From the NCBI GenBank assembly GCA_024279135.1, contig JAJRRU010000032.1, forward strand, positions 62,001-126,000: 64,000 nt of DNA, given 5' to 3'. Under the pieces are notes generated by a model. That model worked only from the letters and a program-made list of their open reading frames with translations, made no database searches and had not been told where the DNA came from. This document shows positions 17,973-25,796 of this stretch, one piece after another (positions within the stretch are counted from its first letter, which is position 1; the number at the start of each line of letters is the position of its first letter). A program made the position numbers and the translations under genes. This DNA comes from Alphaproteobacteria bacterium (GTDB taxonomy: Bacteria; Pseudomonadota; Alphaproteobacteria; Rhodospirillales; Casp-alpha2).

Positions 17973-18668
17973 CTAGCCCCTATCAATAATTTTTATTCTG
18001 GCGATGGCTTCTACAACGCCATCATCCAGTTTGGCAGAATCAAACTCGATGCGGTAACAACCGTGATCAATAAATGCAGGTGGATACCCCTCCGCATCCA
18101 ACATGCGAATATGATCGTAAATGTTTTCGAGCTGACCATCGGTCGGCAGCACGCTTTGTTCAGGTGTCCGCCTCGGGAACACAACCGGCTCACCCTTTTG
18201 TGCCACTGGAACACATTCTTTTTCCACAATTTCTTTGATCATTGAGAAAACTTGTGTCGCGCACCGGATAAAAATCTCTTTTGCAGAACCATCAAGAAGT
18301 AGTGGGCGCTTCAGGTAAACAGGGCCAGCATCCAAATGTGATGTCATACGCAGGGCACTGATCTGTGTGTCCTTATGCCCCCGAACGATCAGGTTTTGAA
18401 GCGGGCTGCCGCCACGCCCATAAGGCACATCCGTCATATGGAAACACACACATTCTGAGGCTTCAAGAATGGCGTCAGGAACCCGCCGAGACCAATGGGG
18501 GAAAAAAATATACCGGGGGGCCAGTGAAGCGACAATATCTTCACAAAAAGCCTCGCTGTCTGAAACCAGTTCCCACCGGCCAGGCAGGGACGAGCATTGT
18601 TTGTTAAACTCATCGATGTTCCAGGATTTCTCCGTAACAACCATATATGTATTGGCGTTATCAGTCAT
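17973..18668 (-). CDS. Formyltransferase-fold protein, sugar N-formyltransferase candidate
   Basis: A 231-residue protein of the methionyl-tRNA formyltransferase superfamily, without the tRNA-binding C-terminal domain. The conserved core CFHMTDVPYGRGGSP is followed by SHLDAGPVY. The usual catalytic triad is Asn-x-His plus Asp. Here His77 and Asp113 are in place, but the Asn position is Cys75. Relatives formylate amino sugars on UDP- or dTDP-linked substrates using N10-formyltetrahydrofolate. The ATG overlaps the PseG-GNAT stop by four bases, and the PIG-L gene follows two bases later. Loss of the Asn leaves activity uncertain, although the same form may be normal in this subfamily. Confidence 0.72.
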   Translation of the reverse strand: MTDNANTYMVVTEKSWNIDEFNKQCSSLPGRWELVSDSEAFCEDIVASLAPRYIFFPHWSRRVPDAILEASECVCFHMTDVPYGRGGSPLQNLIVRGHKDTQISALRMTSHLDAGPVYLKRPLLLDGSAKEIFIRCATQVFSMIKEIVEKECVPVAQKGEPVVFPRRTPEQSVLPTDGQLENIYDHIRMLDAEGYPPAFIDHGCYRIEFDSAKLDDGVVEAIARIKIIDRG

Positions 18669-20182
18669 TGTGAAACAGAATACCCGTGCTGTTGATAGTT
18701 GGTATCGCCAGTTGGTTTACTGTGAAATATGCCCGGTTTGATTTCTTCATAACCGGCACTGCAAAACAAGGCAACTGATGCCTGATTATTCTCATTCACT
18801 TCGGCTTTAAAACATACGTGCGGCAGCATTTCCCGAATAAGAGCCAAGGTAATTCGGCCATAACCTTTACCATGATGCTGAGGAGCCACGACAATTGAAA
18901 TTTCATATGAAAGCAATTCAGAATACTCATCAGACGTTTTATCCAACCGGACAGAGCCCACTGGAGTATTCAAAACTGATATGACATGAAAAATAGTATC
19001 GTCATCATCCAATCGACGGGACAACCATTCAATGTGATCCTCGAATGTCATGTTTGCAGGGTTTCGGAAGTAGCGACGGGTTTCAGGATCCGTTTGCCAC
19101 TGGAAAAGAAGGTCCGCATCTTCAAATTCAACAGGACGCAACATGACTTTCTGATCTTTATTCAAAGCCATTTGTCCCAGTACAGCCGCAACGCGATCAA
19201 CCCCTAAACCATCGCAATGACGATAAGCGGTTTTGGCCATTTCCATCAGCCGTTCCGGGGTATTCAATAATTCTGATATGGCGGTCTGAAATTCTTTATG
19301 CGGCTCAGTTTTTGAAATTTTTACAACCCTTGCCGCCCCGGATTGCTCAAGTGCGCTAGCAATATGCTTTTGATTATCTGCCGTTACAACCATCAAGGCA
19401 GGAAGGCCGAGGCAGCAACGCTCCCAGGCCGTACTGCCTGCTGCGCCAATTGCTAAATCACAATTCGTCATCAGGCTCGCCATCTGAGCGTTGGTATAAA
19501 GAGCTACCTTTGGGTTTGCATCGGCGAGTTTTCTGATGGATTGGATGTGAGGACACGCTTGCCCAACGGCTATATCGACTGAGTCCGCGCCTGCTACCAG
19601 TGCAGCAATTGTCGCGGGTATACAAAGCCCGTCGGGATCGGCTGCGCCAAAAGATATGAATATACGGTTAGAGCCTTTTCGTTTTTTCTGGCGTCTTGAA
19701 ATCCTCGCCGCAAGAAACTCAGGACGAAGCAGACTAAATCCGGAGCCTGTCAACATCATCGTGTTATCATTTGCCATCAGAACGGTATAGTCCTGTGGTA
19801 GTCGCCCCAGTGTCTGGTCGAGCAAAACATCACAGTCGTGGCGACGACCGGGAATATCATCAAATGCCATGACGCGCTCTGCATAAAGACGACATGAAGT
19901 CTCGAACGTCGCGTCCAGATCATAATGATCAATGATAACAAGATTAACCGGGCCGAGTTGCAAAATGGGCTCGGGTGATCGTGCGTCAGTCTGGTTAATT
20001 TCAACAATATTATGATCGCCGAGAGCCAGCTTCGGAACTATTGAAACGCTGCTTTTTAGCGTCACGAATGTGCAATCCCACCCTCTTTCCTTCAACGCAT
20101 CAGCCAGCGTCATGCAGCGCATGACATGACCACCACCTATGACAGGAGAGGCATCGCAACGAAAGATTACGGACATTGTCAT
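18665..20182 (-). CDS. pseG: PseG UDP-sugar hydrolase fused to GNAT acyltransferase
   Basis: A 505-residue two-domain protein. Residues 1-340 match PseG, the hydrolase that releases UDP from UDP-6-deoxy-AltdiNAc: FRCDASPVIGGGHVMRC with His19 at the catalytic position, VIIDHYDLD, FDDIPGR, and a GT-B C-terminal half with IFISFGAADPDG and AIGAAGSTAWERCCLGLP. Residues 345-500 form a GNAT domain of the PseH type: MLRPVEFEDADLLFQWQTDP and the acyl-CoA loop QHHGKGYGRITLALI. One polypeptide could thus carry the N-acetylation and UDP-removal steps of pseudaminic acid synthesis. A separate GNAT is encoded at 25240-25794, so which one is the true PseH is open. Confidence 0.88.
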   Translation of the reverse strand: MTMSVIFRCDASPVIGGGHVMRCMTLADALKERGWDCTFVTLKSSVSIVPKLALGDHNIVEINQTDARSPEPILQLGPVNLVIIDHYDLDATFETSCRLYAERVMAFDDIPGRRHDCDVLLDQTLGRLPQDYTVLMANDNTMMLTGSGFSLLRPEFLAARISRRQKKRKGSNRIFISFGAADPDGLCIPATIAALVAGADSVDIAVGQACPHIQSIRKLADANPKVALYTNAQMASLMTNCDLAIGAAGSTAWERCCLGLPALMVVTADNQKHIASALEQSGAARVVKISKTEPHKEFQTAISELLNTPERLMEMAKTAYRHCDGLGVDRVAAVLGQMALNKDQKVMLRPVEFEDADLLFQWQTDPETRRYFRNPANMTFEDHIEWLSRRLDDDDTIFHVISVLNTPVGSVRLDKTSDEYSELLSYEISIVVAPQHHGKGYGRITLALIREMLPHVCFKAEVNENNQASVALFCSAGYEEIKPGIFHSKPTGDTNYQQHGYSVSQ

Positions 20183-20203
20183 GATTTTATGTACAATTTT
20201 TGC

Positions 20204-22234
20204 CTAACGAACCTTAAATACGGGTTTTATCATGGTATTATCAAGCCGCTGGTCCAGATCACCGGCGTCGAGTTCTTGCACGATAACCCTTGCGGTCTTT
20301 TCATATGCATTGAGCACATGATCTATATCCTGGTTTGTCAGGGCGGCCGATACGTTATGGCTGCCGCACACCAGAACACCATTTTTCAACATTTCCCGGC
20401 GAAATACCGTGGAAATAGCGTCTGCACCGGCGGATTCATGGGAACCGATAGCAATCAGTTTCCACGGTGCCAGACCCTTGAAGCTGAAAATATCGCCCAG
20501 GCTATGAGCGGTGAGAATTTCTTCGGCACCGCGCCCCAGAGTATCACCGACTTGCCAAAGTTTATCGATAACTGGTGTTTGTTCCATCTTTTCAATAACA
20601 GCCAGGCTTGCTGCCAGTGACAAGGTCTCGCCACCAAACGTCGAAGAGAAAAAGATTTCTTCCATTTCCATCATCAGATCGGACGGCCCGCAAATAGCAG
20701 AGATCGGCATTCCATTTGCCATAGACTTGCCGAAGGTCGCAAGGTCTGGCGTAACGTCAAACAAAGTCTGTGCACCACCAAGCGCAAACCTGAATCCGGT
20801 AATGATCTCGTCAAAGACCAACAACGCACCTTGCCGGTGGGCTATGTCACGAACACCCGCCAGATAGCCTGGCTTTGGTTCCTCCACATTCATCGGCTCC
20901 ATTATTACCGCTGCAAATTCTCCCGGAAAACTTAAAAGCATCTTTTCCAGAGCCGGCAAGTCATTATATGGAAACTGGTGGGTCAGCTCTTTTACAGCAC
21001 CTGGAACACCTTTATCCCTGGTCGTAGAGCCAATGTACCAGTCCTGCCAGCCATGATATCCGCAAACCGCAATCCGATCCCGGCCCGTTCTGGCACGGGC
21101 AATCCGAACTGCTGCTGATGTGGCGTCTGAGCCGTTTTTCCCAAATCGTGTCATACCGGCACAGGGGATATGTTTTGCCAGTTTCTCGGCCACACGATAT
21201 TCCAGCTCATGAGCAGAACTGAATGTAATTCCAGCGTCCAGTTGCCGCTGGATTGCCGCATCCACGTCCGGGTCACAGTGTCCCAGCACGACAGGAAGAA
21301 GCCCATTTATAAGATCAATGTAAGCATTCCCGTCAACGTCATATGTTTTTGCGCCGCGCCCATGAGACATGAACAGCGGGCCTTCTCCTTTCGGATACAT
21401 CATCCAGCTTTTGCTAAATGTTTGTGTGCCAAGAGGTATACGTTTGGAGGCAGTATCAAATAGTGCGTTGCTTTGCCCATAACCGACGTGGTTATTTGAA
21501 GGAACCGGGATGTCACCCGGATCACCCCGCAATGAGAGTTCATTGAGTTCTGGTGAAGCCCTCAAAACTGTCAATAATTCCAGGTATGAAATCGGTTGTG
21601 TCTGTTTTTCAGCAGGCAGCAACGCCAAAAGGTTTTCCAGGAAATCCAGGTCATCTTTTGTATCAAGCGTCCAACGGTGCGCCGCAAGATTTCCAACCGG
21701 GCAGCGTATATTGTTATGACGAAAGACATGTCCATTTCGGCGCACAAGCGATGTTACGTGTTCCAGATCAACAGTGTCGACGGCCATGCTGGATAATTTA
21801 TCCAAAGTGTCCCGTGTCATCACTTCACAGTCGAGACCATCCGGCCATGAGCGAGGTTCAATATTGCTGGCATAATCGGCGTTCTGGGAAATTAAACTTG
21901 CCAATACCGCGCCGCATACTTGCGGGTCCAGAAATGGGCAATCGGCGGTAAGGCGCATAATAATATCGGCATCTTCAGCCGACGCTATATCGGTAAAACG
22001 GCTCAACACATTATGCTCATCACCGGGGTGGCACGGCACATTGTTTTCGTTGCACCAATTGATAATATCAGTGTCGCCCTTTGGGCAAGCAACGATAACC
22101 CGGTTGATCCCCGGTACATGACGAGCAGCTTCGGTGATCCAGAACAGGACGGGTTTTCCAGCAAGCGGAAACAAGACCTTGCCCGGGAACCGGGTCGAGC
22201 CCGTTCGGGCTTGAATGACGGTAATAATATTCAT
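20204..22234 (-). CDS. Fusion of SpsF-like cytidylyltransferase and class III aminotransferase
   Basis: A 676-residue protein from the ATG at 22234, which overlaps the preceding stop by four bases. Residues 1-235 are an SpsF-type nucleotidyltransferase (VIQARTGSTRFPGKVL, then MRLTADCPFLDPQV). Residues 255-665 are a PLP-dependent class III aminotransferase resembling glutamate-1-semialdehyde aminomutase: RFGKNGSDATSAAVRIAR, YHGWQDWYIG, LVFDEIITGFR with Asp475, and the PLP Lys503 in TFGKSMANG. The two activities could act on one sugar, CMP activation of a nonulosonic acid and transamination of a keto sugar, although such steps would be at opposite ends of a pathway. It lies between an oxidoreductase and PseG-GNAT genes. 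Domain calls are firm; the order of action is unknown. Confidence 0.85.
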   Translation of the reverse strand: MNIITVIQARTGSTRFPGKVLFPLAGKPVLFWITEAARHVPGINRVIVACPKGDTDIINWCNENNVPCHPGDEHNVLSRFTDIASAEDADIIMRLTADCPFLDPQVCGAVLASLISQNADYASNIEPRSWPDGLDCEVMTRDTLDKLSSMAVDTVDLEHVTSLVRRNGHVFRHNNIRCPVGNLAAHRWTLDTKDDLDFLENLLALLPAEKQTQPISYLELLTVLRASPELNELSLRGDPGDIPVPSNNHVGYGQSNALFDTASKRIPLGTQTFSKSWMMYPKGEGPLFMSHGRGAKTYDVDGNAYIDLINGLLPVVLGHCDPDVDAAIQRQLDAGITFSSAHELEYRVAEKLAKHIPCAGMTRFGKNGSDATSAAVRIARARTGRDRIAVCGYHGWQDWYIGSTTRDKGVPGAVKELTHQFPYNDLPALEKMLLSFPGEFAAVIMEPMNVEEPKPGYLAGVRDIAHRQGALLVFDEIITGFRFALGGAQTLFDVTPDLATFGKSMANGMPISAICGPSDLMMEMEEIFFSSTFGGETLSLAASLAVIEKMEQTPVIDKLWQVGDTLGRGAEEILTAHSLGDIFSFKGLAPWKLIAIGSHESAGADAISTVFRREMLKNGVLVCGSHNVSAALTNQDIDHVLNAYEKTARVIVQELDAGDLDQRLDNTMIKPVFKVR

Positions 22235-23208
22235 GATAATACTTCGGGTAATTTGCATTGGCGCCGTGCAGCAACGGCAATACGTAGCGCATCAATTCCG
22301 GCATACCCGTCGGCGACAACGGTCTCTTTATCCCTGAATGCTGCAACAAAATTTTTCATCTCTGCCAGATAGTCATCATCGTTATTTCCATCTTCGATAG
22401 AATCCACACGCACAGAACCATCAATATCAAAGGCCGTGAACGTGCGGTCGGGAATGGATATAGACAGCCGCCCCTTGCTTCCCGCAATATCTGCGATACG
22501 GACCGCGGGGCGGGTGACATAATCGAGGTGGACCGAGCTCATCAATCCGGAATCATGCCTGAGAACAAGATCTGCAATATCCTCTGAATCAATCTCCAAA
22601 AACCCACTATTTCGTGCGGCGGCGGTTTCAAGCCTCGCTGAACCTAACAGATACAGCGCCAGATCAAGCTCGTGAATAACGTCGAATATTACCCCGCCTG
22701 ATCGGGGATCAGCAGTATAATTTTTTCGATAATCAGTACCTGGACGCCAATCTGGCAGATAAGATGACTGGATAAAGCGAGCCCACAACGGCTCACCTAG
22801 TTCACCTTCGGCAATCCATTTCTTTGCCCGGACAACGGCAGAATTAAATCGCAGATTAAACCCGCAAGCCAACACCAGCCCGGCGGCATCAAAACGTTCC
22901 GGTAATGTTTCACATTCCTCCGTCAACACGTGCGCCAGCGGTTTCTCGCACAACACATGACAACCATGAGACAGCGCCATTTCCATATCAGACAAATGAT
23001 ACTGACTCGGTGAAGCAATAATAACGGCTTCGGCCTCGGCCATGGCGGCGTCGCGGGACCGATACAGCTTAACACCCAAACCTTGCGCAACCCGTTGAGC
23101 AGTAGGATCGGGATCGTATGCGCAAGCAGACACACCAAGGCGACACAAATTCTCAACGTGTCGTTTCCCAATGCTTCCCAGCCCTATTACAGCAATACTA
23201 TGAACCAT
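22231..23208 (-). CDS. Gfo/Idh/MocA family oxidoreductase
   Basis: A 325-residue NAD(P)-dependent oxidoreductase. It shows the Rossmann motif IAVIGLGSIGKRHVENL, the EKP motif (VLCEKPLAHV) and the family's DVIHELDLALYLLG helix. Its stop codon overlaps the start of the cytidylyltransferase-aminotransferase gene. An oxidoreductase that makes a keto sugar followed by an aminotransferase is a common pairing in amino sugar synthesis, so the two products may act in sequence. It shares the family but no close similarity with 13255-14352. Substrate unknown. Confidence 0.82.
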   Translation of the reverse strand: MVHSIAVIGLGSIGKRHVENLCRLGVSACAYDPDPTAQRVAQGLGVKLYRSRDAAMAEAEAVIIASPSQYHLSDMEMALSHGCHVLCEKPLAHVLTEECETLPERFDAAGLVLACGFNLRFNSAVVRAKKWIAEGELGEPLWARFIQSSYLPDWRPGTDYRKNYTADPRSGGVIFDVIHELDLALYLLGSARLETAAARNSGFLEIDSEDIADLVLRHDSGLMSSVHLDYVTRPAVRIADIAGSKGRLSISIPDRTFTAFDIDGSVRVDSIEDGNNDDDYLAEMKNFVAAFRDKETVVADGYAGIDALRIAVAARRQCKLPEVLS

Positions 23209-23222
23209 TTTTAATTCTCAAT

Positions 23223-24917
23223 TTACTGACCAAGATAGAGCTCAAGAAATGTATTATCGCGAAGCATCGGGGCGCGCAATAAAGCAGACTCTAGTTCTGC
23301 CCAATCAATATCAAGATCGTTATGTTCATCAATGGCCCCAGATACAATTGCAACACGCTTTTCAAGAGCCTCTCGTGCATCTGCATGTAGCTTAACAAGA
23401 TTAAAATCGATATATATAATCGACTTAGTGCTTTTTAAAATAGTGCTGACAGCACTGGAAGTCGGATGCATAAGAATTAGAAAGTCCGTGCATTGAATCT
23501 GCTCATCAACAAAGCCTCCAATCGCAGGTACATTGAGGAGACGCTTCATTGTAACGGGTAAATAGTGGCACTCAGGGTGGTATTTGTTAGCAACCTCATA
23601 TCCAAGTGTCTTTAATTTATCAAACAGTCGCCTCTGCCATTTAATGGAGGCGTAAATATTTGGCTTTGGCATTGGCCGTGTGAGTTCACCATCGTAAGCA
23701 AAATCAAGATACATAATTTTATTTTGGATTGATGACGATAATGTTTTCTTGGATTTGGGTATCGATGGCGATACCACCGGGCTATCTATTGCAGTGCCCC
23801 CGCCTTCAGCAATGATCTCTCTTAACGTCAGGACCTTGGGAATCTGGCTTGTTGGACAAAACCGATCGTCAAACGACCTAGCCAGACCATCCACCTGTGC
23901 GTCCGTATATGTAATGAATTTATTACAGGCAATATAGTCCGCAAATGGTTTCAACATAGGGCTATAATATCCCGCGCCTGGCCCATGATCATGACCTATT
24001 ACGCTGCCACCATTTTCTTTTACAGCGTGTCTCAATATCCTGTCCCACATATTACCCCCCGAACCCGTCCACAAGACTTGCGGAAGGGCCCGCTGGTTCG
24101 CTAGTATTTTCTCTATATGGCTTTCGCAGATTGCCGCCATGTTAACAAATAAATCACATAGATAAGCGATATACCTGTCGGGCAATTCTTCGCCGCCTGC
24201 CAGAAATGCAGCTCGGAAGACATCTCCGATTTGCTGGACAATTGGGTGTGAAGATATCAACTGCCGGTGACGGTCCTCCAGTTGGGGCGCAACGGTTGTA
24301 AACCAGGTAGAGCGATGTCCCATTACGACTCGTTCAGGGATGCCGTGCGCATGGGCAAAAGCCAGTGGATTAACACCCGTTAACACAGGAACTTTGTCGC
24401 TGTTAAATATTCGTGAGTAGGTAAAAGGAACAGGCTTGCGATAAATAAAATCACGAACTGACCGTGCCATTAATCCCAATTCGGATGGGCCAATTGGCGG
24501 CTTTCGTAACTGGTTAATTATTCCGGGTTTAGAGATAGGTTCATTATTAATAAAAGCCTTATAAATTCTGCTGCCTTTTGGCGGCGTTAAATCTATATTG
24601 TCCGATCTGAACCTCCGATAGACTGCATAAGCCTGATACATGCTCAGTGCTTCGGAATTTCCGATCAATGAAATCGTTAAACACAGAATTCTTGCGATTG
24701 CTGGATCTTCAGTTTCATACCTTTTAGATAAACTGGAGTACCCTTGCATGATACATTCAAAAACCTCAATGATTTCTTCATGCGATACAGGCCAGTGCAA
24801 ACCATGTAATGCCGAATTTTCGACGATTTCATCCGGATCAAGGGCTATAGACATACGAACAGGGGGAGCCGGAGCAACCAAAGTATCATCAATGTTAGGG
24901 TCTAATTCCGTTTTCAT
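23223..24917 (-). CDS. Large unrecognised protein of the surface carbohydrate operon
   Basis: The start is taken as the ATG at 24917 (564 residues); the open frame runs to a TTG at 24935. I do not recognise a named family. No signal peptide or membrane segment is visible. The middle contains ICESHIEKILANQRALPQ and VLWTGSGGNMWDRILRHAV followed by GHDHGPGAGYY. The C-terminal third has a ladder of strands ending in DFLILMHPTSSAVSTILKS and IIYIDFN, which resembles the second Rossmann half of GT-B glycosyltransferases. It is 14 bases upstream of the oxidoreductase gene and 78 bases downstream of the acyl carrier protein gene. A glycosyltransferase role is a guess from fold-like features and location. 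Confidence 0.5.
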   Translation of the reverse strand: MKTELDPNIDDTLVAPAPPVRMSIALDPDEIVENSALHGLHWPVSHEEIIEVFECIMQGYSSLSKRYETEDPAIARILCLTISLIGNSEALSMYQAYAVYRRFRSDNIDLTPPKGSRIYKAFINNEPISKPGIINQLRKPPIGPSELGLMARSVRDFIYRKPVPFTYSRIFNSDKVPVLTGVNPLAFAHAHGIPERVVMGHRSTWFTTVAPQLEDRHRQLISSHPIVQQIGDVFRAAFLAGGEELPDRYIAYLCDLFVNMAAICESHIEKILANQRALPQVLWTGSGGNMWDRILRHAVKENGGSVIGHDHGPGAGYYSPMLKPFADYIACNKFITYTDAQVDGLARSFDDRFCPTSQIPKVLTLREIIAEGGGTAIDSPVVSPSIPKSKKTLSSSIQNKIMYLDFAYDGELTRPMPKPNIYASIKWQRRLFDKLKTLGYEVANKYHPECHYLPVTMKRLLNVPAIGGFVDEQIQCTDFLILMHPTSSAVSTILKSTKSIIYIDFNLVKLHADAREALEKRVAIVSGAIDEHNDLDIDWAELESALLRAPMLRDNTFLELYLGQ

Positions 24918-24995
24918 GTACCAGGATTTCACCAACTGAATTCAGTGCGGGCCATCAGATACCAAACGTGATTTGGCGAACAACATACACTGATT

Positions 24996-25247
24996 TCAAG
25001 AGCCTTCCCCTACCTGGGAGGCGACCGTCAGTGATTCATCAAGGATGTGCTGAAAAGACTGTACACTATCTAATGACAGAATTTCCTCAGTATTGAGCGA
25101 CCTGCCTATAATCTCTTCCAGCAAGAGGACGACTCTCATATGCCCCAGACTATCCCATTCTGGAACATCGTCCATACTGGCTTCTTCAGGAACATCTTCT
25201 GCCTGCATGTTCAATGCATCTGCCAGAACATTACGAGCATCAAGCAT
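24996..25247 (-). CDS. Acyl carrier protein
   Basis: An 83-residue acidic protein. The ATG at 25247 is preceded by GGAG at eight bases, and the previous gene's end overlaps it by eight bases. The pantetheine site is WDSLGHMRVVLLLEE with Ser33 as the attachment residue. It differs from fatty acid ACP, which has DSLDTVE, and instead has DSLGH as in dedicated ACPs of amino-acid or acyl-activation systems. Neighbouring genes encode an acyl-AMP ligase and a GNAT, which together suggest an acyl group is loaded here and transferred to an amino sugar. Confidence 0.86.
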   Translation of the reverse strand: MLDARNVLADALNMQAEDVPEEASMDDVPEWDSLGHMRVVLLLEEIIGRSLNTEEILSLDSVQSFQHILDESLTVASQVGEGS

Positions 25248-25794
25248 GCTTTTTCTCCAACCAAAAATCACGAAACATCGAAAAATGAATACCGTCGACA
25301 CGTTTGCCGTCACAGAGATACTGTTTGGATTGTATGCCCTCAACTACCCAAGCCTGACGCTTATAGTTGAAAACGGCGGGCAGATTAGATGCCAGCGGCA
25401 AGCCGTTTACCTTGAAAAGGCCCAGCTCCCCAAAACAAATATCAAGCAGACCCGCACGAGCTTCCAGGATGACACCCTGACCCCAGTATTCCTTGTCACC
25501 AATCATGACGCCCTGAATACCTGTTTTGTGAACAAGGCTCACACTTAAGGAGAAATTACCAATGTGCATGTCCTTTGATTTATCAAAAATACCAAATAAA
25601 AATTTATCGATATTATTGTGGTTTTTCACATAGGCAAGAGTACTGTCGTGGTTATGTTTTGAGTTGCGTGCCTGCAAGTACCGGGTTACCTCAGGGTCAT
25701 TCAGCCACGAAATATAACGATCCGTAACATCGTCTTCTGTGAGGCACCGCAGTACAAAACGTCCGGTATCAATTGTTGGGATCTGTTCAGTCAT
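25240..25794 (-). CDS. GNAT family N-acyltransferase (RimJ/RimL-like)
   Basis: The protein is 184 residues and follows the RimJ/RimL pattern: FVLRCLTEDDVTDRYISWLNDPEVTRYL at the N-terminus, then IGDKEYWGQGVILEARAGLLD as the acyl-CoA-binding loop and helix, and FNYKRQAWVVEG near the C-terminus. PseH of pseudaminic acid synthesis has this architecture. It lies between the acyl-AMP ligase gene (2-base gap) and the acyl carrier protein gene (8-base overlap). It may therefore accept an acyl group from that carrier rather than acetyl-CoA. Either this protein or the GNAT domain of 18665-20182 would N-acetylate UDP-4-amino-4,6-dideoxy-AltNAc. Confidence 0.78.
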   Translation of the reverse strand: MTEQIPTIDTGRFVLRCLTEDDVTDRYISWLNDPEVTRYLQARNSKHNHDSTLAYVKNHNNIDKFLFGIFDKSKDMHIGNFSLSVSLVHKTGIQGVMIGDKEYWGQGVILEARAGLLDICFGELGLFKVNGLPLASNLPAVFNYKRQAWVVEGIQSKQYLCDGKRVDGIHFSMFRDFWLEKKHA

Positions 25795-25796
25795 AT

